64,000 nt of DNA. Origin: Clostridium sp. Cult1. Lineage in GTDB: Bacteria > Bacillota > Clostridia > Tissierellales > Tepidimicrobiaceae. The notes beneath the pieces are model-generated. The model saw nothing but the letters and a program-made list of their open reading frames with translations. It was not told where the DNA came from and did no database searches. The translations under genes and the position numbers were made by a program. Positions within the stretch are counted from its first letter, which is position 1, and every line of letters starts with the position of its first letter. The stretch is taken from positions 517,402-581,401 of the forward strand of contig NZ_PPXW01000001.1 of assembly GCF_021655095.1 (NCBI RefSeq), in the 5' to 3' direction. Shown here piece by piece: positions 43,368 to 49,888 of this stretch.

Positions 43368-43919
43368 ATGAAGGCAACAGGTATAGTTAGACGTATTGAT
43401 GATTTAGGAAGAGTTGTTATACCTAAAGAAATCAGGAGGACCTTAAGAATAAGAGAAGGAGATCCATTAGAAATATTTACAGATAGAGAAGGAGAAGTGA
43501 TACTTAAAAAATATTCTCCTATTGGAGAATTAAACGAATTTGCTAATGAGTATTGTGAGTCCTTGTATGAAGCTACTACATTTACTGCTATTATTTCAGA
43601 TAGGGATCATATAATTGCTGTTGCTGGGGGCTCTAAAAAAGAGTATCTTGAAAAAAGAATTAGTCCAGAATTAGAGCGAATTATGGAATCAAGAAATACT
43701 TATTTAACAAAAGATACAGATAAGCCTATTAAATTATTTTATGAAGATGAAAGTCCCGATGTATATACAGCACAAGTAATAGCACCAATAATCATGCAAG
43801 GAGATCCTATAGGAGCTGTAATCTTAATGTCAAAAGAGCCTAATGTAATTATGGGTGAAACTGAAGCAAAGTTATTAGAAACAGCAGCAGGATTTTTGTC
43901 AAAACAGATGGAAAGCTAA
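43368..43919 (+). CDS. spoVT: Stage V sporulation protein T (AbrB-like regulator)
   Basis: This 183-residue regulator modulates forespore gene expression. The N-terminal swapped-hairpin AbrB domain is MKATGIVRRIDDLGRVVIPKEIRRTLRIREGDPLEIF. The C-terminal GAF-like domain (residues 55-180: FANEYCESLYEATTFTAIISDRDHIIAVAGG) is specific to SpoVT and absent from AbrB or Abh. The ATG at 43368 is used: GAGGAGG precedes it, and a TTG 15 bases earlier would place the ribosome site within the gene. It lies between mfd and the spoVB-like flippase, as in Bacillus. Its presence supports endospore formation. Confidence 0.97.
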   Translation: MKATGIVRRIDDLGRVVIPKEIRRTLRIREGDPLEIFTDREGEVILKKYSPIGELNEFANEYCESLYEATTFTAIISDRDHIIAVAGGSKKEYLEKRISPELERIMESRNTYLTKDTDKPIKLFYEDESPDVYTAQVIAPIIMQGDPIGAVILMSKEPNVIMGETEAKLLETAAGFLSKQMES

Positions 43920-43922
43920 AAG

Positions 43923-43952
43923 AGCCTACCAAATTTGGTAGGCTATATTATT
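43923..43952 (+). terminator. Palindromic terminator of spoVT
   Basis: Perfect 22-bp palindrome AGCCTACCAAA/TTTGGTAGGCT followed by an AT-rich stretch with a modest T-run. Confidence 0.65.
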
Positions 43953-44073
43953 TAGCAGCTATTAGGTGCTTAAAATATATAATATTGGTTTTCCATGTTA
44001 TAATACTATATTATATTAAATATATTTTTGGTATAATAGGTTTAGTTTGTATTAAATATTAGGGGGAAATGTA

Positions 44074-45684
44074 ATGACGAAGGACAATTTTTTAAAGGGA
44101 GCGGCCATTCTTGGAATTGCTGGTGCCATAGTTAAAATACTTGGGGCCTTTTATAGGATACCTCTTAACAATATACTTGGAAGCGAAGGGATAGGATATT
44201 ATCAAACTGCTTATCCTCTTTATGTACTACTGCTAACTATATCAACTGCAGGTTTCCCCGTAGCTGTAGCAAAGTTGGTTTCGGAAAAAAGGGCCATAGA
44301 GGATCATAGGGGAGCTCATAAGGTATTTAAGGTAGCATTTTTAGGATTATTGATAGCTGGCGCACTTACTTCATTATTTGTTTTTGTTAATGCCAAAAAC
44401 ATTGTCGAATCCTTAGGGAATGAAGATGCTTATTATGCTCTTATAGCATTGGTACCAGCTCTATTCTTTGTGCCTATTATGGCAGCTTTCAGAGGATATT
44501 TCCAAGGAAGACAGACTATGACGCCAACTGCACTATCTCAGATTGTGGAGCAGCTTTTTAGGGTTGTTGCAGGGTTATTGGTGACCTATTATTTATTAGA
44601 TAGAGGGTTGCCCATAGCAGCAGGAGGAGCATCCTTTGGAGGTTCCATAGGGGCTATAACAGGTGCTATAACAATGATATTCATGTATATATTTAAAAGA
44701 CGAGATATTGGAGAGGAAATAAAAAATAGTTTAGAAGCAGAAGAAGAATCAGTAAATAAAATAATAAAGGATTTATTGATCATAGCTATTCCCATAACTA
44801 TAGGGGCAGCTATAGTTCCCATAATGAACTCTATAGATACATTATTGGTGTTTAAACGATTGAGTAGCATAGGGTTTACTAAGGAGGAAGCCAATGCTCT
44901 ATATGGTCAACTTACAGGGCATGCCCAAACTTTAATCAATTTACCCTTAATTTTTTCTACAGCTTTAGCGATATCTTTAGTTCCAGCCATTGCTACTGCT
45001 AATATGAAGAAAAACTATAAAGCAATTAGAAATATTACCGCTTCAGGCATAAGAATTACCTTGTTAATTGGTTTGCCTGCTGCTTTGGGATTGTTTATCC
45101 TTGCAAAACCTATTATTGGATTATTATATTTTAAATTAAGCAAATGGGAAATAATTAGTACTGGAGAAATATTATCCATACTTTCTTTCGGGGTTATATT
45201 TTTGACTTTAGTCCAGTCCTTAACGGCTATATTGCAAGGATTAGGGAAACCATTAGTACCTGTAGTCAATTTAGCTATAGGGGCGGCAGTTAAAGTATTT
45301 TTAACCTATACCCTAACAGGAATTAGAACCATAAATGTAAAAGGAGCAGCCGTATCTACTGTAGCCGCCTATTTGATTGCTGCAATCCTTGACTTAATGG
45401 CTGTTCGGAAGTATACTAGATTAAAATTGAGTTTTAGAGAAATATTTTTAAAACCTTTGACATCATCTATAGGGATGTTATTAGTTGCAAAATTAGTTCA
45501 TACCAGCTTAATTAATATTATTGGAGATAAACTATCTACTATACTAGCTATAATCTTTGCAGCAATAACTTATTTTATACTTCTTATACTAACTGGTTCA
45601 TTAACCTATGAAGATTTCAAACTATTGCCAAAAGGAGATAAAATTGCTAACCTATTGGTAAAGTTTAAGTTAATGAGAAGTTAA
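44074..45684 (+). CDS. MOP-superfamily polysaccharide/lipid flippase (SpoVB/YabM-like)
   Basis: This 536-residue integral membrane protein has about 14 helices and belongs to the MviN/SpoVB/Wzx flippase superfamily, which moves lipid-linked cell-wall precursors across the membrane. The N-terminus MTKDNFLKGAAILGIAGAIVKILGAFYRIPLNNILGSEGIGYYQTAYPLY is typical of the SpoVB/YabM group, with the arginine-containing FRGYFQGRQTMTPTALSQIVEQLFR motif in the middle. In Bacillus the paralogue at this locus is YabM and SpoVB lies elsewhere. Here it could serve vegetative wall or spore cortex synthesis. GGGGGA precedes the ATG. The yabN gene follows after 25 bp. Confidence 0.92.
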   Translation: MTKDNFLKGAAILGIAGAIVKILGAFYRIPLNNILGSEGIGYYQTAYPLYVLLLTISTAGFPVAVAKLVSEKRAIEDHRGAHKVFKVAFLGLLIAGALTSLFVFVNAKNIVESLGNEDAYYALIALVPALFFVPIMAAFRGYFQGRQTMTPTALSQIVEQLFRVVAGLLVTYYLLDRGLPIAAGGASFGGSIGAITGAITMIFMYIFKRRDIGEEIKNSLEAEEESVNKIIKDLLIIAIPITIGAAIVPIMNSIDTLLVFKRLSSIGFTKEEANALYGQLTGHAQTLINLPLIFSTALAISLVPAIATANMKKNYKAIRNITASGIRITLLIGLPAALGLFILAKPIIGLLYFKLSKWEIISTGEILSILSFGVIFLTLVQSLTAILQGLGKPLVPVVNLAIGAAVKVFLTYTLTGIRTINVKGAAVSTVAAYLIAAILDLMAVRKYTRLKLSFREIFLKPLTSSIGMLLVAKLVHTSLINIIGDKLSTILAIIFAAITYFILLILTGSLTYEDFKLLPKGDKIANLLVKFKLMRS

Positions 45685-45709
45685 TTTTATTAAACGAAGG
45701 AGAATAAAT

Positions 45710-47182
45710 ATGAGTAAAATATATATTTTAGGTTTAGGGCCTGGTGATGTGGAATCTCTAACTTTAGGTGTAGTAAAAAGAATAGAAAGTGGAGATAAAA
45801 ACTTTTTAAGGACAGAGAAACACCCTACAGTAGAATATTTTAAAGTAAATAATATAGAATACCAGTCCTATGATTATGTTTATGAAAAGGAAGAAGGATT
45901 TTTAGATGTATATAAATATATAGTAAATGATTTGATTAATAAGGCTAAGACTTATAAATCTATTAATTATTTAGTTCCGGGTAACCCTATGGTTGCAGAG
46001 AAAACAGTAGAGCTTCTACTAGAAAGAAAAGATGAGAATTTAGAGGTGGAAATATTAACAGGTGTTAGTTTTATAGAACCTACAATTGAACTAATAAAGA
46101 GAGACCCTATTAACAACGGTCTTAAAATAGTTGATGGAACTGTATTTGATTTTAATGATATCGATATTAATATTGATTATATTATAACACAAGTGTATAA
46201 TAGGAGAGTCGCTTCCGACATAAAGCTTGTGCTTTCGGAAGTATATGGGGATGAATATGAAATATATATAGTCAATAGGGCAGGAATAAAGGGAGAAGAG
46301 AAACTTTATAAAATTCCTATGTATGAATTAGATAGAATTGATGAGATAGACTCTTTAACTAGTATATATATTCCCAAAGTGGATAAAATAATTAAAAAAA
46401 TATATGATGTTGCCGATATTATTAATACAATGAAGTTATTACGAAGCGAGAAAGGATGTCCTTGGGATTCTAAGCAGACCCATGAGTCTATAAGGCAATC
46501 TATTATTGAAGAAGCTTATGAGGTAGTGGATGCAATTGATAGAGAAGATAGGGATGGACTTGTTGAAGAACTAGGAGACCTTCTTTTTCAGATAATCTTT
46601 CATTGCCAAATAGCCTCAGAAGAAGGAATATTTAACCTTTACCATATTACAACTGAACTCAATAAAAAATTAATTTTTCGACATCCTCATGTATTTAGTG
46701 AAAAAAAAGTAGAAAAATCTGACGAAGTAATATATAATTGGAATAAACTAAAGTATAAGGAAAGAGGAATATCAACTTATACCGGTATATTAAAAGATAT
46801 ACCTAAACTTCCTTCATTGATGAGAAGCTATAAAATTCAAGAAAGGGCAGGACAAATAGGATTTGATTGGGAGAGTGTAGATGGAGCCCTAGACAAGGTA
46901 AAGGAAGAATATTATGAGGTTATTGAATCTATTAATGCCTTTAAAGGTGGTGATGTTGAGAAGTTAGAAGTAGAATTAGGAGATTTATTATTTGCTGTAG
47001 TCAATGTATGTAGATTTTTAAATATTAATCCGGAAGTTGCATTAAATAGAACAGTAAATAAATTTATTGACAGGTTTGAAATTATGGAAATAAAGAGTAG
47101 AAAAATGGGTAAAAAATTAGAAGAAATGACTTTAGAAGAAATGGATATACTATGGAATGAAGCTAAATTACATATATTTTAG
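45710..47182 (+). CDS. yabN: YabN: tetrapyrrole-methylase-like domain fused to MazG pyrophosphohydrolase
   Basis: This is a 490-residue fusion. Residues 1-225 resemble SAM-dependent tetrapyrrole methylases (KIYILGLGPGDVESLTLGVV, then NYLVPGNPMVAEKTVELLLE). Residues 240-490 are a MazG NTP pyrophosphohydrolase with two repeats: LLRSEKGCPWDSKQTHESIRQSIIEEAYEVVDAI ending in EELGDLLFQIIFHCQ, and EEYYEVIESIN ending in VELGDLLFAVVNVCRF. These supply the EExxE...ExxD metal sites. MazG proteins destroy aberrant dNTPs. The role of the methylase-like half is unknown. AAGGAGAA precedes the ATG. It lies between the flippase and hup, in the Bacillus-like order. Confidence 0.96.
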   Translation: MSKIYILGLGPGDVESLTLGVVKRIESGDKNFLRTEKHPTVEYFKVNNIEYQSYDYVYEKEEGFLDVYKYIVNDLINKAKTYKSINYLVPGNPMVAEKTVELLLERKDENLEVEILTGVSFIEPTIELIKRDPINNGLKIVDGTVFDFNDIDINIDYIITQVYNRRVASDIKLVLSEVYGDEYEIYIVNRAGIKGEEKLYKIPMYELDRIDEIDSLTSIYIPKVDKIIKKIYDVADIINTMKLLRSEKGCPWDSKQTHESIRQSIIEEAYEVVDAIDREDRDGLVEELGDLLFQIIFHCQIASEEGIFNLYHITTELNKKLIFRHPHVFSEKKVEKSDEVIYNWNKLKYKERGISTYTGILKDIPKLPSLMRSYKIQERAGQIGFDWESVDGALDKVKEEYYEVIESINAFKGGDVEKLEVELGDLLFAVVNVCRFLNINPEVALNRTVNKFIDRFEIMEIKSRKMGKKLEEMTLEEMDILWNEAKLHIF

Positions 47183-47212
47183 CAATTTGGCAAAAAATAT
47201 ATTGTTTTAAGA

Positions 47213-47237
47213 AGGATTTTTAAAATCAGTATAGAAT
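47213..47237 (+). promoter_or_regulatory. Sigma-H-like promoter of hup
   Basis: AGGATTTTT (from 47213) and GAAT (47234-47237) are 21 nt apart start to start, about 49 bp upstream of the HU start codon. Confidence 0.72.
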
Positions 47238-47285
47238 AACTTAAGTAGAGTATTATTAAGATTAGGATAAGAGGAGGAATTAACT

Positions 47286-47564
47286 ATGAATAAAGCTGAA
47301 CTAGTTGCTAGCATAGCAGAAAAAAGTAATTTAACTAAAAAGGATGCAGAAAGTGCATTAAATGCTTTCATGGAAGTAGTAGAAGAAACTTTAGCTGGTG
47401 GTGACAAAGTACAATTAGTTGGATTTGGAACCTTTGAAGTAAGAGATAGGAAAGCAAGAGAAGGTAGAAATCCAAGAAACCCAGAAGAAGTAATCCAAAT
47501 ACCAGCTTCAAAAGCTCCTGTATTTAAAGCAGGAAAAGGATTAAAGGAAGCTGTAAATAAGTAA
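47286..47564 (+). CDS. hup: DNA-binding protein HU
   Basis: This 92-residue nucleoid protein has the full HU fold: MNKAELVASIAEKSNLTKKDAESALNAF (helical dimer interface), GFGTFEVRDRKAREGRNPRNPEEVIQIPASKAPVFKAGKGLKEAV (beta-arm with the RNPRNP-type tip). It bends and compacts DNA as a dimer. AGGAGG lies 6-7 nt before the ATG. A sigma-H-like promoter upstream suggests extra expression at entry to sporulation. In Clostridia hup commonly occupies this position between yabN and the S4-domain gene. A strong terminator follows. Confidence 0.98.
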   Translation: MNKAELVASIAEKSNLTKKDAESALNAFMEVVEETLAGGDKVQLVGFGTFEVRDRKAREGRNPRNPEEVIQIPASKAPVFKAGKGLKEAVNK

Positions 47565-47592
47565 AAATCAGGTCTAAGACCTGATTTTTTTC
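47563..47592 (+). terminator. Terminator of hup
   Basis: Perfect 12-bp stem AAAAATCAGGTC/GACCTGATTTTT with a TAA loop, followed by T-run. Confidence 0.88.
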
Positions 47593-47611
47593 ATAGTAAG
47601 GAGGTGGCTTC

Positions 47612-47854
47612 ATGAGAATAGATAAATACTTAAAGAATTCTAGAATAATCAAAAGGCGAACTGTAGCTAAAGAAGCTTGTGAACAGGGGAGGATTTATAT
47701 AAATGAAAAATTAGCTAAGCCTGGAGATGAAGTTAAGATAGGGGATATAGTGCAAATCAACTTTGGTACAGGCTCTATGAAGATTGAAGTATTGAAAGTT
47801 GATGATAATGTTAAGAAAGATGAAGCAGAAGAATTATATAAAACTATAGATTAA
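47612..47854 (+). CDS. rqcP: RqcP (YabO) S4-domain ribosome-associated quality-control factor
   Basis: This 80-residue protein is nearly all S4 RNA-binding domain: MRIDKYLKNSRIIKRRTVAKEACEQGRIYINEKLAKPGDEVKIGDIVQINFGTGSMKIEVL. The Bacillus homologue binds the 50S subunit and helps RqcH add C-terminal alanine tails to stalled nascent chains. AAGGAGG precedes the ATG. Its own terminator follows, separating it from the sporulation genes yabPQ. Confidence 0.95.
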   Translation: MRIDKYLKNSRIIKRRTVAKEACEQGRIYINEKLAKPGDEVKIGDIVQINFGTGSMKIEVLKVDDNVKKDEAEELYKTID

Positions 47855-47884
47855 AGGCTTTGTTCTAAAAGCCTTTTTTTTTTC
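47853..47884 (+). terminator. Terminator of rqcP
   Basis: 9-bp stem AAAGGCTTT/AAAGCCTTT (47853-47861 with 47868-47876) followed by a long T-run. Confidence 0.85.
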
Positions 47885-47922
47885 ATAAATATTAGTAAAG
47901 AATAGAGTGGGAGGGGATTGGA

Positions 47923-48204
47923 TTGACTGAAACAAAGGTGAATTTTAAAAATCAGAATATATTAGTAGAAGATAGGAATAGAGTTACTATTACGGGAGTA
48001 GAACAAGTGGATAGTTTCAATGATAATACTATTATTCTTAGAACAATAAAAGGAGGTATGGTTATAAAAGGAGAAGGACTTAATGTAGGTAAATTAAATT
48101 TAGATGATGGGAATATAAAAATAGATGGGATAATCAATGGAATTAATTATATAGATAAGGAATTATCTCAGAAAGGAAATATTATTGGGAAGATTTTTAA
48201 ATAA
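47923..48204 (+). CDS. yabP: Spore cortex biosynthesis protein YabP
   Basis: This 93-residue member of the YabP/YqfC family is needed in the mother cell for spore cortex formation. The family pattern is seen in NILVEDRNRVTITGVEQVDSFNDNTIILRTIKGGMVIKGEGLNVGKLNLDDGNIKIDG. It has no membrane segment. The start is TTG at 47923 with GGGAGGGG just upstream. It is followed after 15 bp by yabQ, forming the yabPQ pair. In Bacillus these are sigma-E genes. I could not place a convincing sigma-E promoter here. Confidence 0.94.
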   Translation: MTETKVNFKNQNILVEDRNRVTITGVEQVDSFNDNTIILRTIKGGMVIKGEGLNVGKLNLDDGNIKIDGIINGINYIDKELSQKGNIIGKIFK

Positions 48205-48219
48205 GGTAAGGGGTAAGGT

Positions 48220-48696
48220 ATGGATACTACAATAAAAATTCAGCTTTATATATTTTTAACTTCTATATATGGAGGATTGATATCGGGCTTAGCCTATGAT
48301 ATATATAGGATTACTAGGTATTATTTCAAACCAAAGAAAATAGTTACTATCTTAGAAGATTTATTATTTTGGATAGGGATATCATTTATATTTTTTTATA
48401 TTATAAATAAAAGTAACTGGGCAAGTTTAAGAGGATATATTTTTATCGGTTTCTTTCTAGGGGGATTTATTTACCTGAAATTGTTGAGCAAACTGATATT
48501 TCCATTGTGGGTAAAATTATTTAAAGGAATTATTACTATAATTAGTCGTATTTTTAGAACCATTAGCTTACCTTTTAGAAAAATTAAGAATGTTTTATCT
48601 CCTAAGATAAAAAAGATAAATAGAATAAGAAAAGTTCCTAGTGAAGCAATAAATGAAATAAAGAGATATAAAAAAATTATATCTAATAAAAAATAA
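48220..48696 (+). CDS. yabQ: Spore cortex biosynthesis protein YabQ
   Basis: This 158-residue polytopic membrane protein has four hydrophobic segments in the first 110 residues (IQLYIFLTSIYGGLISGLAYDIYRITRY, ILEDLLFWIGISFIFFYIINKS, GYIFIGFFLGGFIYLKLL and a following helix) and a basic C-terminus. This matches YabQ, which localises to the forespore membrane and is required for cortex synthesis. A GGTAAGGGG ribosome site precedes the ATG. It partners YabP upstream. A sigma-H-like promoter for the next gene begins exactly at its stop codon. Confidence 0.93.
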   Translation: MDTTIKIQLYIFLTSIYGGLISGLAYDIYRITRYYFKPKKIVTILEDLLFWIGISFIFFYIINKSNWASLRGYIFIGFFLGGFIYLKLLSKLIFPLWVKLFKGIITIISRIFRTISLPFRKIKNVLSPKIKKINRIRKVPSEAINEIKRYKKIISNKK

Positions 48697-48721
48697 AGGA
48701 TTTTTTAAAAGAATGTAGAAT
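48697..48721 (+). promoter_or_regulatory. Sigma-H-like promoter of divIC
   Basis: AGGATTTTTT (from 48697) and GAAT (48718-48721) are 21 nt apart start to start. The box begins at the last base region of yabQ and lies 23 bp upstream of the divIC start codon. Confidence 0.68.
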
Positions 48722-48743
48722 ATATTATGTAGGTGGTGGTAAT

Positions 48744-49064
48744 ATGAAAAGAAAAGGAAGGAGAAAAGCAGGTTTTAGATTAAGACATTTAATAATTTTA
48801 TTCTTAGTTTTTTGGATTGGTAAAACTTTGATCAGCCAAAGCGTTATGATCAAGGATTTAACTAGTAAAAAGCTAGAAGAGGAAGAGGAGATTGCTCAGC
48901 TTGAAAAAGATATAGAGGAATTAAATGAAGAGATTAAAAACAAAGATTCTTTAACATTTGTTGAAAAGATTGCTAGGGAAGATCTAAGAATGGTTAGACC
49001 TAGGGAAATAATTTATATAGATAAGAAAAAGGATAAAAGTCCGTTTAGCTTCTTTAAAAGGTAG
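48744..49064 (+). CDS. divIC: Septum formation initiator DivIC/FtsB family
   Basis: This 106-residue bitopic division protein has a short basic cytoplasmic N-terminus (MKRKGRRKAGFRLR), one transmembrane helix (HLIILFLVFWIGKTLI) and an extracytoplasmic leucine-zipper coiled coil (LTSKKLEEEEEIAQLEKDIEELNEEI). The family ends FVEKIAREDLRMVRPREIIYI. DivIC joins FtsL and DivIB in the divisome. GGTGGTGG precedes the ATG. It lies between yabQ and yabR, as in Bacillus. The sigma-H-like promoter would raise its dose at sporulation septation. Confidence 0.95.
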   Translation: MKRKGRRKAGFRLRHLIILFLVFWIGKTLISQSVMIKDLTSKKLEEEEEIAQLEKDIEELNEEIKNKDSLTFVEKIAREDLRMVRPREIIYIDKKKDKSPFSFFKR

Positions 49065-49070
49065 AATTCA

Positions 49071-49099
49071 TTGACAATAATGGTTTTCTAATATATACT
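49071..49099 (+). promoter_or_regulatory. Sigma-A promoter of yabR
   Basis: TTGACA (49071-49076), 17 bp, TATACT (49094-49099), about 40 bp before the yabR start codon. Near-consensus. Confidence 0.82.
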
Positions 49100-49140
49100 A
49101 GAGTAAGAATATATTTTTTATAAGGAGGAATTGTTTATTT

Positions 49141-49557
49141 ATGCCCGTAACTGTTGGAAAAGTAGTTGAGGGCAGAGTCACAGGTATTACGAATTTTGGT
49201 GCCTTTGTTCAATTGCCCCAAGGGGAAAGTGGATTGGTGCATATTTCTGAAATATCTGATGACTATGTTGAAAAGGTAGCCGACTACTTGAAAAAAGACC
49301 AAAAAGTTAAAGTGAAAATCTTATCAATATCTGAGGATGGGAAAATAAGCCTTTCCATTAGACAAGCCAAACCTAAAACAAACAATCCTGTTGAAATCGA
49401 TTGGAATAAAACTGATGAAAAGCAAAAGTACATGTCTTTTGAAGATAAGTTGTCTAAGTTCTTAAAGGATAGTAATGAAAAACAAGATCAGCTAAAGATG
49501 AGGGAAGGTAGGAGAGGACTTGGCCAAAGGTATAGAGGGAAAAGCATGGACTTATAA
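49141..49557 (+). CDS. yabR: S1-domain RNA-binding protein YabR
   Basis: This 138-residue protein has a single S1 OB-fold at residues 1-75 (VGKVVEGRVTGITNFGAFVQLPQGESGLVHISEISDDYVEKVADYLKKDQKVKVKILSI, then GKISLSIRQ) and a charged, probably disordered C-terminal tail (DKLSKFLKDSNEKQDQ ending RGLGQRYRGKSMDL). S1 proteins of this kind associate with ribosomes or mRNA. The exact function of YabR is not established. AAGGAGG precedes the ATG. It has its own near-consensus promoter and ends at a perfect palindromic terminator. Confidence 0.95.
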   Translation: MPVTVGKVVEGRVTGITNFGAFVQLPQGESGLVHISEISDDYVEKVADYLKKDQKVKVKILSISEDGKISLSIRQAKPKTNNPVEIDWNKTDEKQKYMSFEDKLSKFLKDSNEKQDQLKMREGRRGLGQRYRGKSMDL

Positions 49558-49581
49558 AACCGGATTAATCCGGTTTTTTTA
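49556..49581 (+). terminator. Terminator of yabR
   Basis: Palindrome AAAACCGGATT/AATCCGGTTTT followed by T-run. Confidence 0.88.
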
Positions 49582-49788
49582 TTTGTTTTTTTCAACTTAA
49601 CCTTAAATTTATATTAAACTATATTAAGTGGATATTTAGATTGTAGTGATATATGCAAGACTTCAAACAAAAATATACATCAGATGTATTTGTTTTCCAT
49701 TAAGGATTTGAACCTCTATTTTTACAAGAACAAGCCCTATCTTTTTCTTTCTTTAGATTAGAAAATAATAGAATATATGAATCTATTA

Positions 49789-49854
49789 TGTCAAAAATTT
49801 CTTATGTTTTAGCAAGAAGTATTGACAAAATATTTTCCCTAATTTTGATAGTAT
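49789..49854 (+). promoter_or_regulatory. Spo0A-type promoter of spoIIE (21-bp spacer)
   Basis: TTGACA (49822-49827) and TAGTAT (49849-49854) are separated by 21 bp, too long for plain sigma-A use but characteristic of Spo0A-activated promoters such as Bacillus spoIIE and spoIIG. TGTCAAA at 49789-49795 differs from the 0A box TGTCGAA by one base. The -35 itself read backwards (TTTGTCAA) is a weaker box. The remaining part of the 330-bp gap (49582-49788) is AT-rich with no gene. Confidence 0.62.
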
Positions 49855-49888
49855 GTATTTAAAAGATTAAGAAATAGGGGGAATAGAA

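Noticed and set aside
49690-49735. On the minus strand a GGTTCAAATCC T-loop-like sequence preceded by TTGTAA, resembling the 3' half of a tRNA-Thr
   Set aside because: No acceptor stem, D arm or pairing anticodon stem could be drawn. At most it is a decayed remnant, possibly of the tRNA genes that lie near spoIIE in Bacillus.
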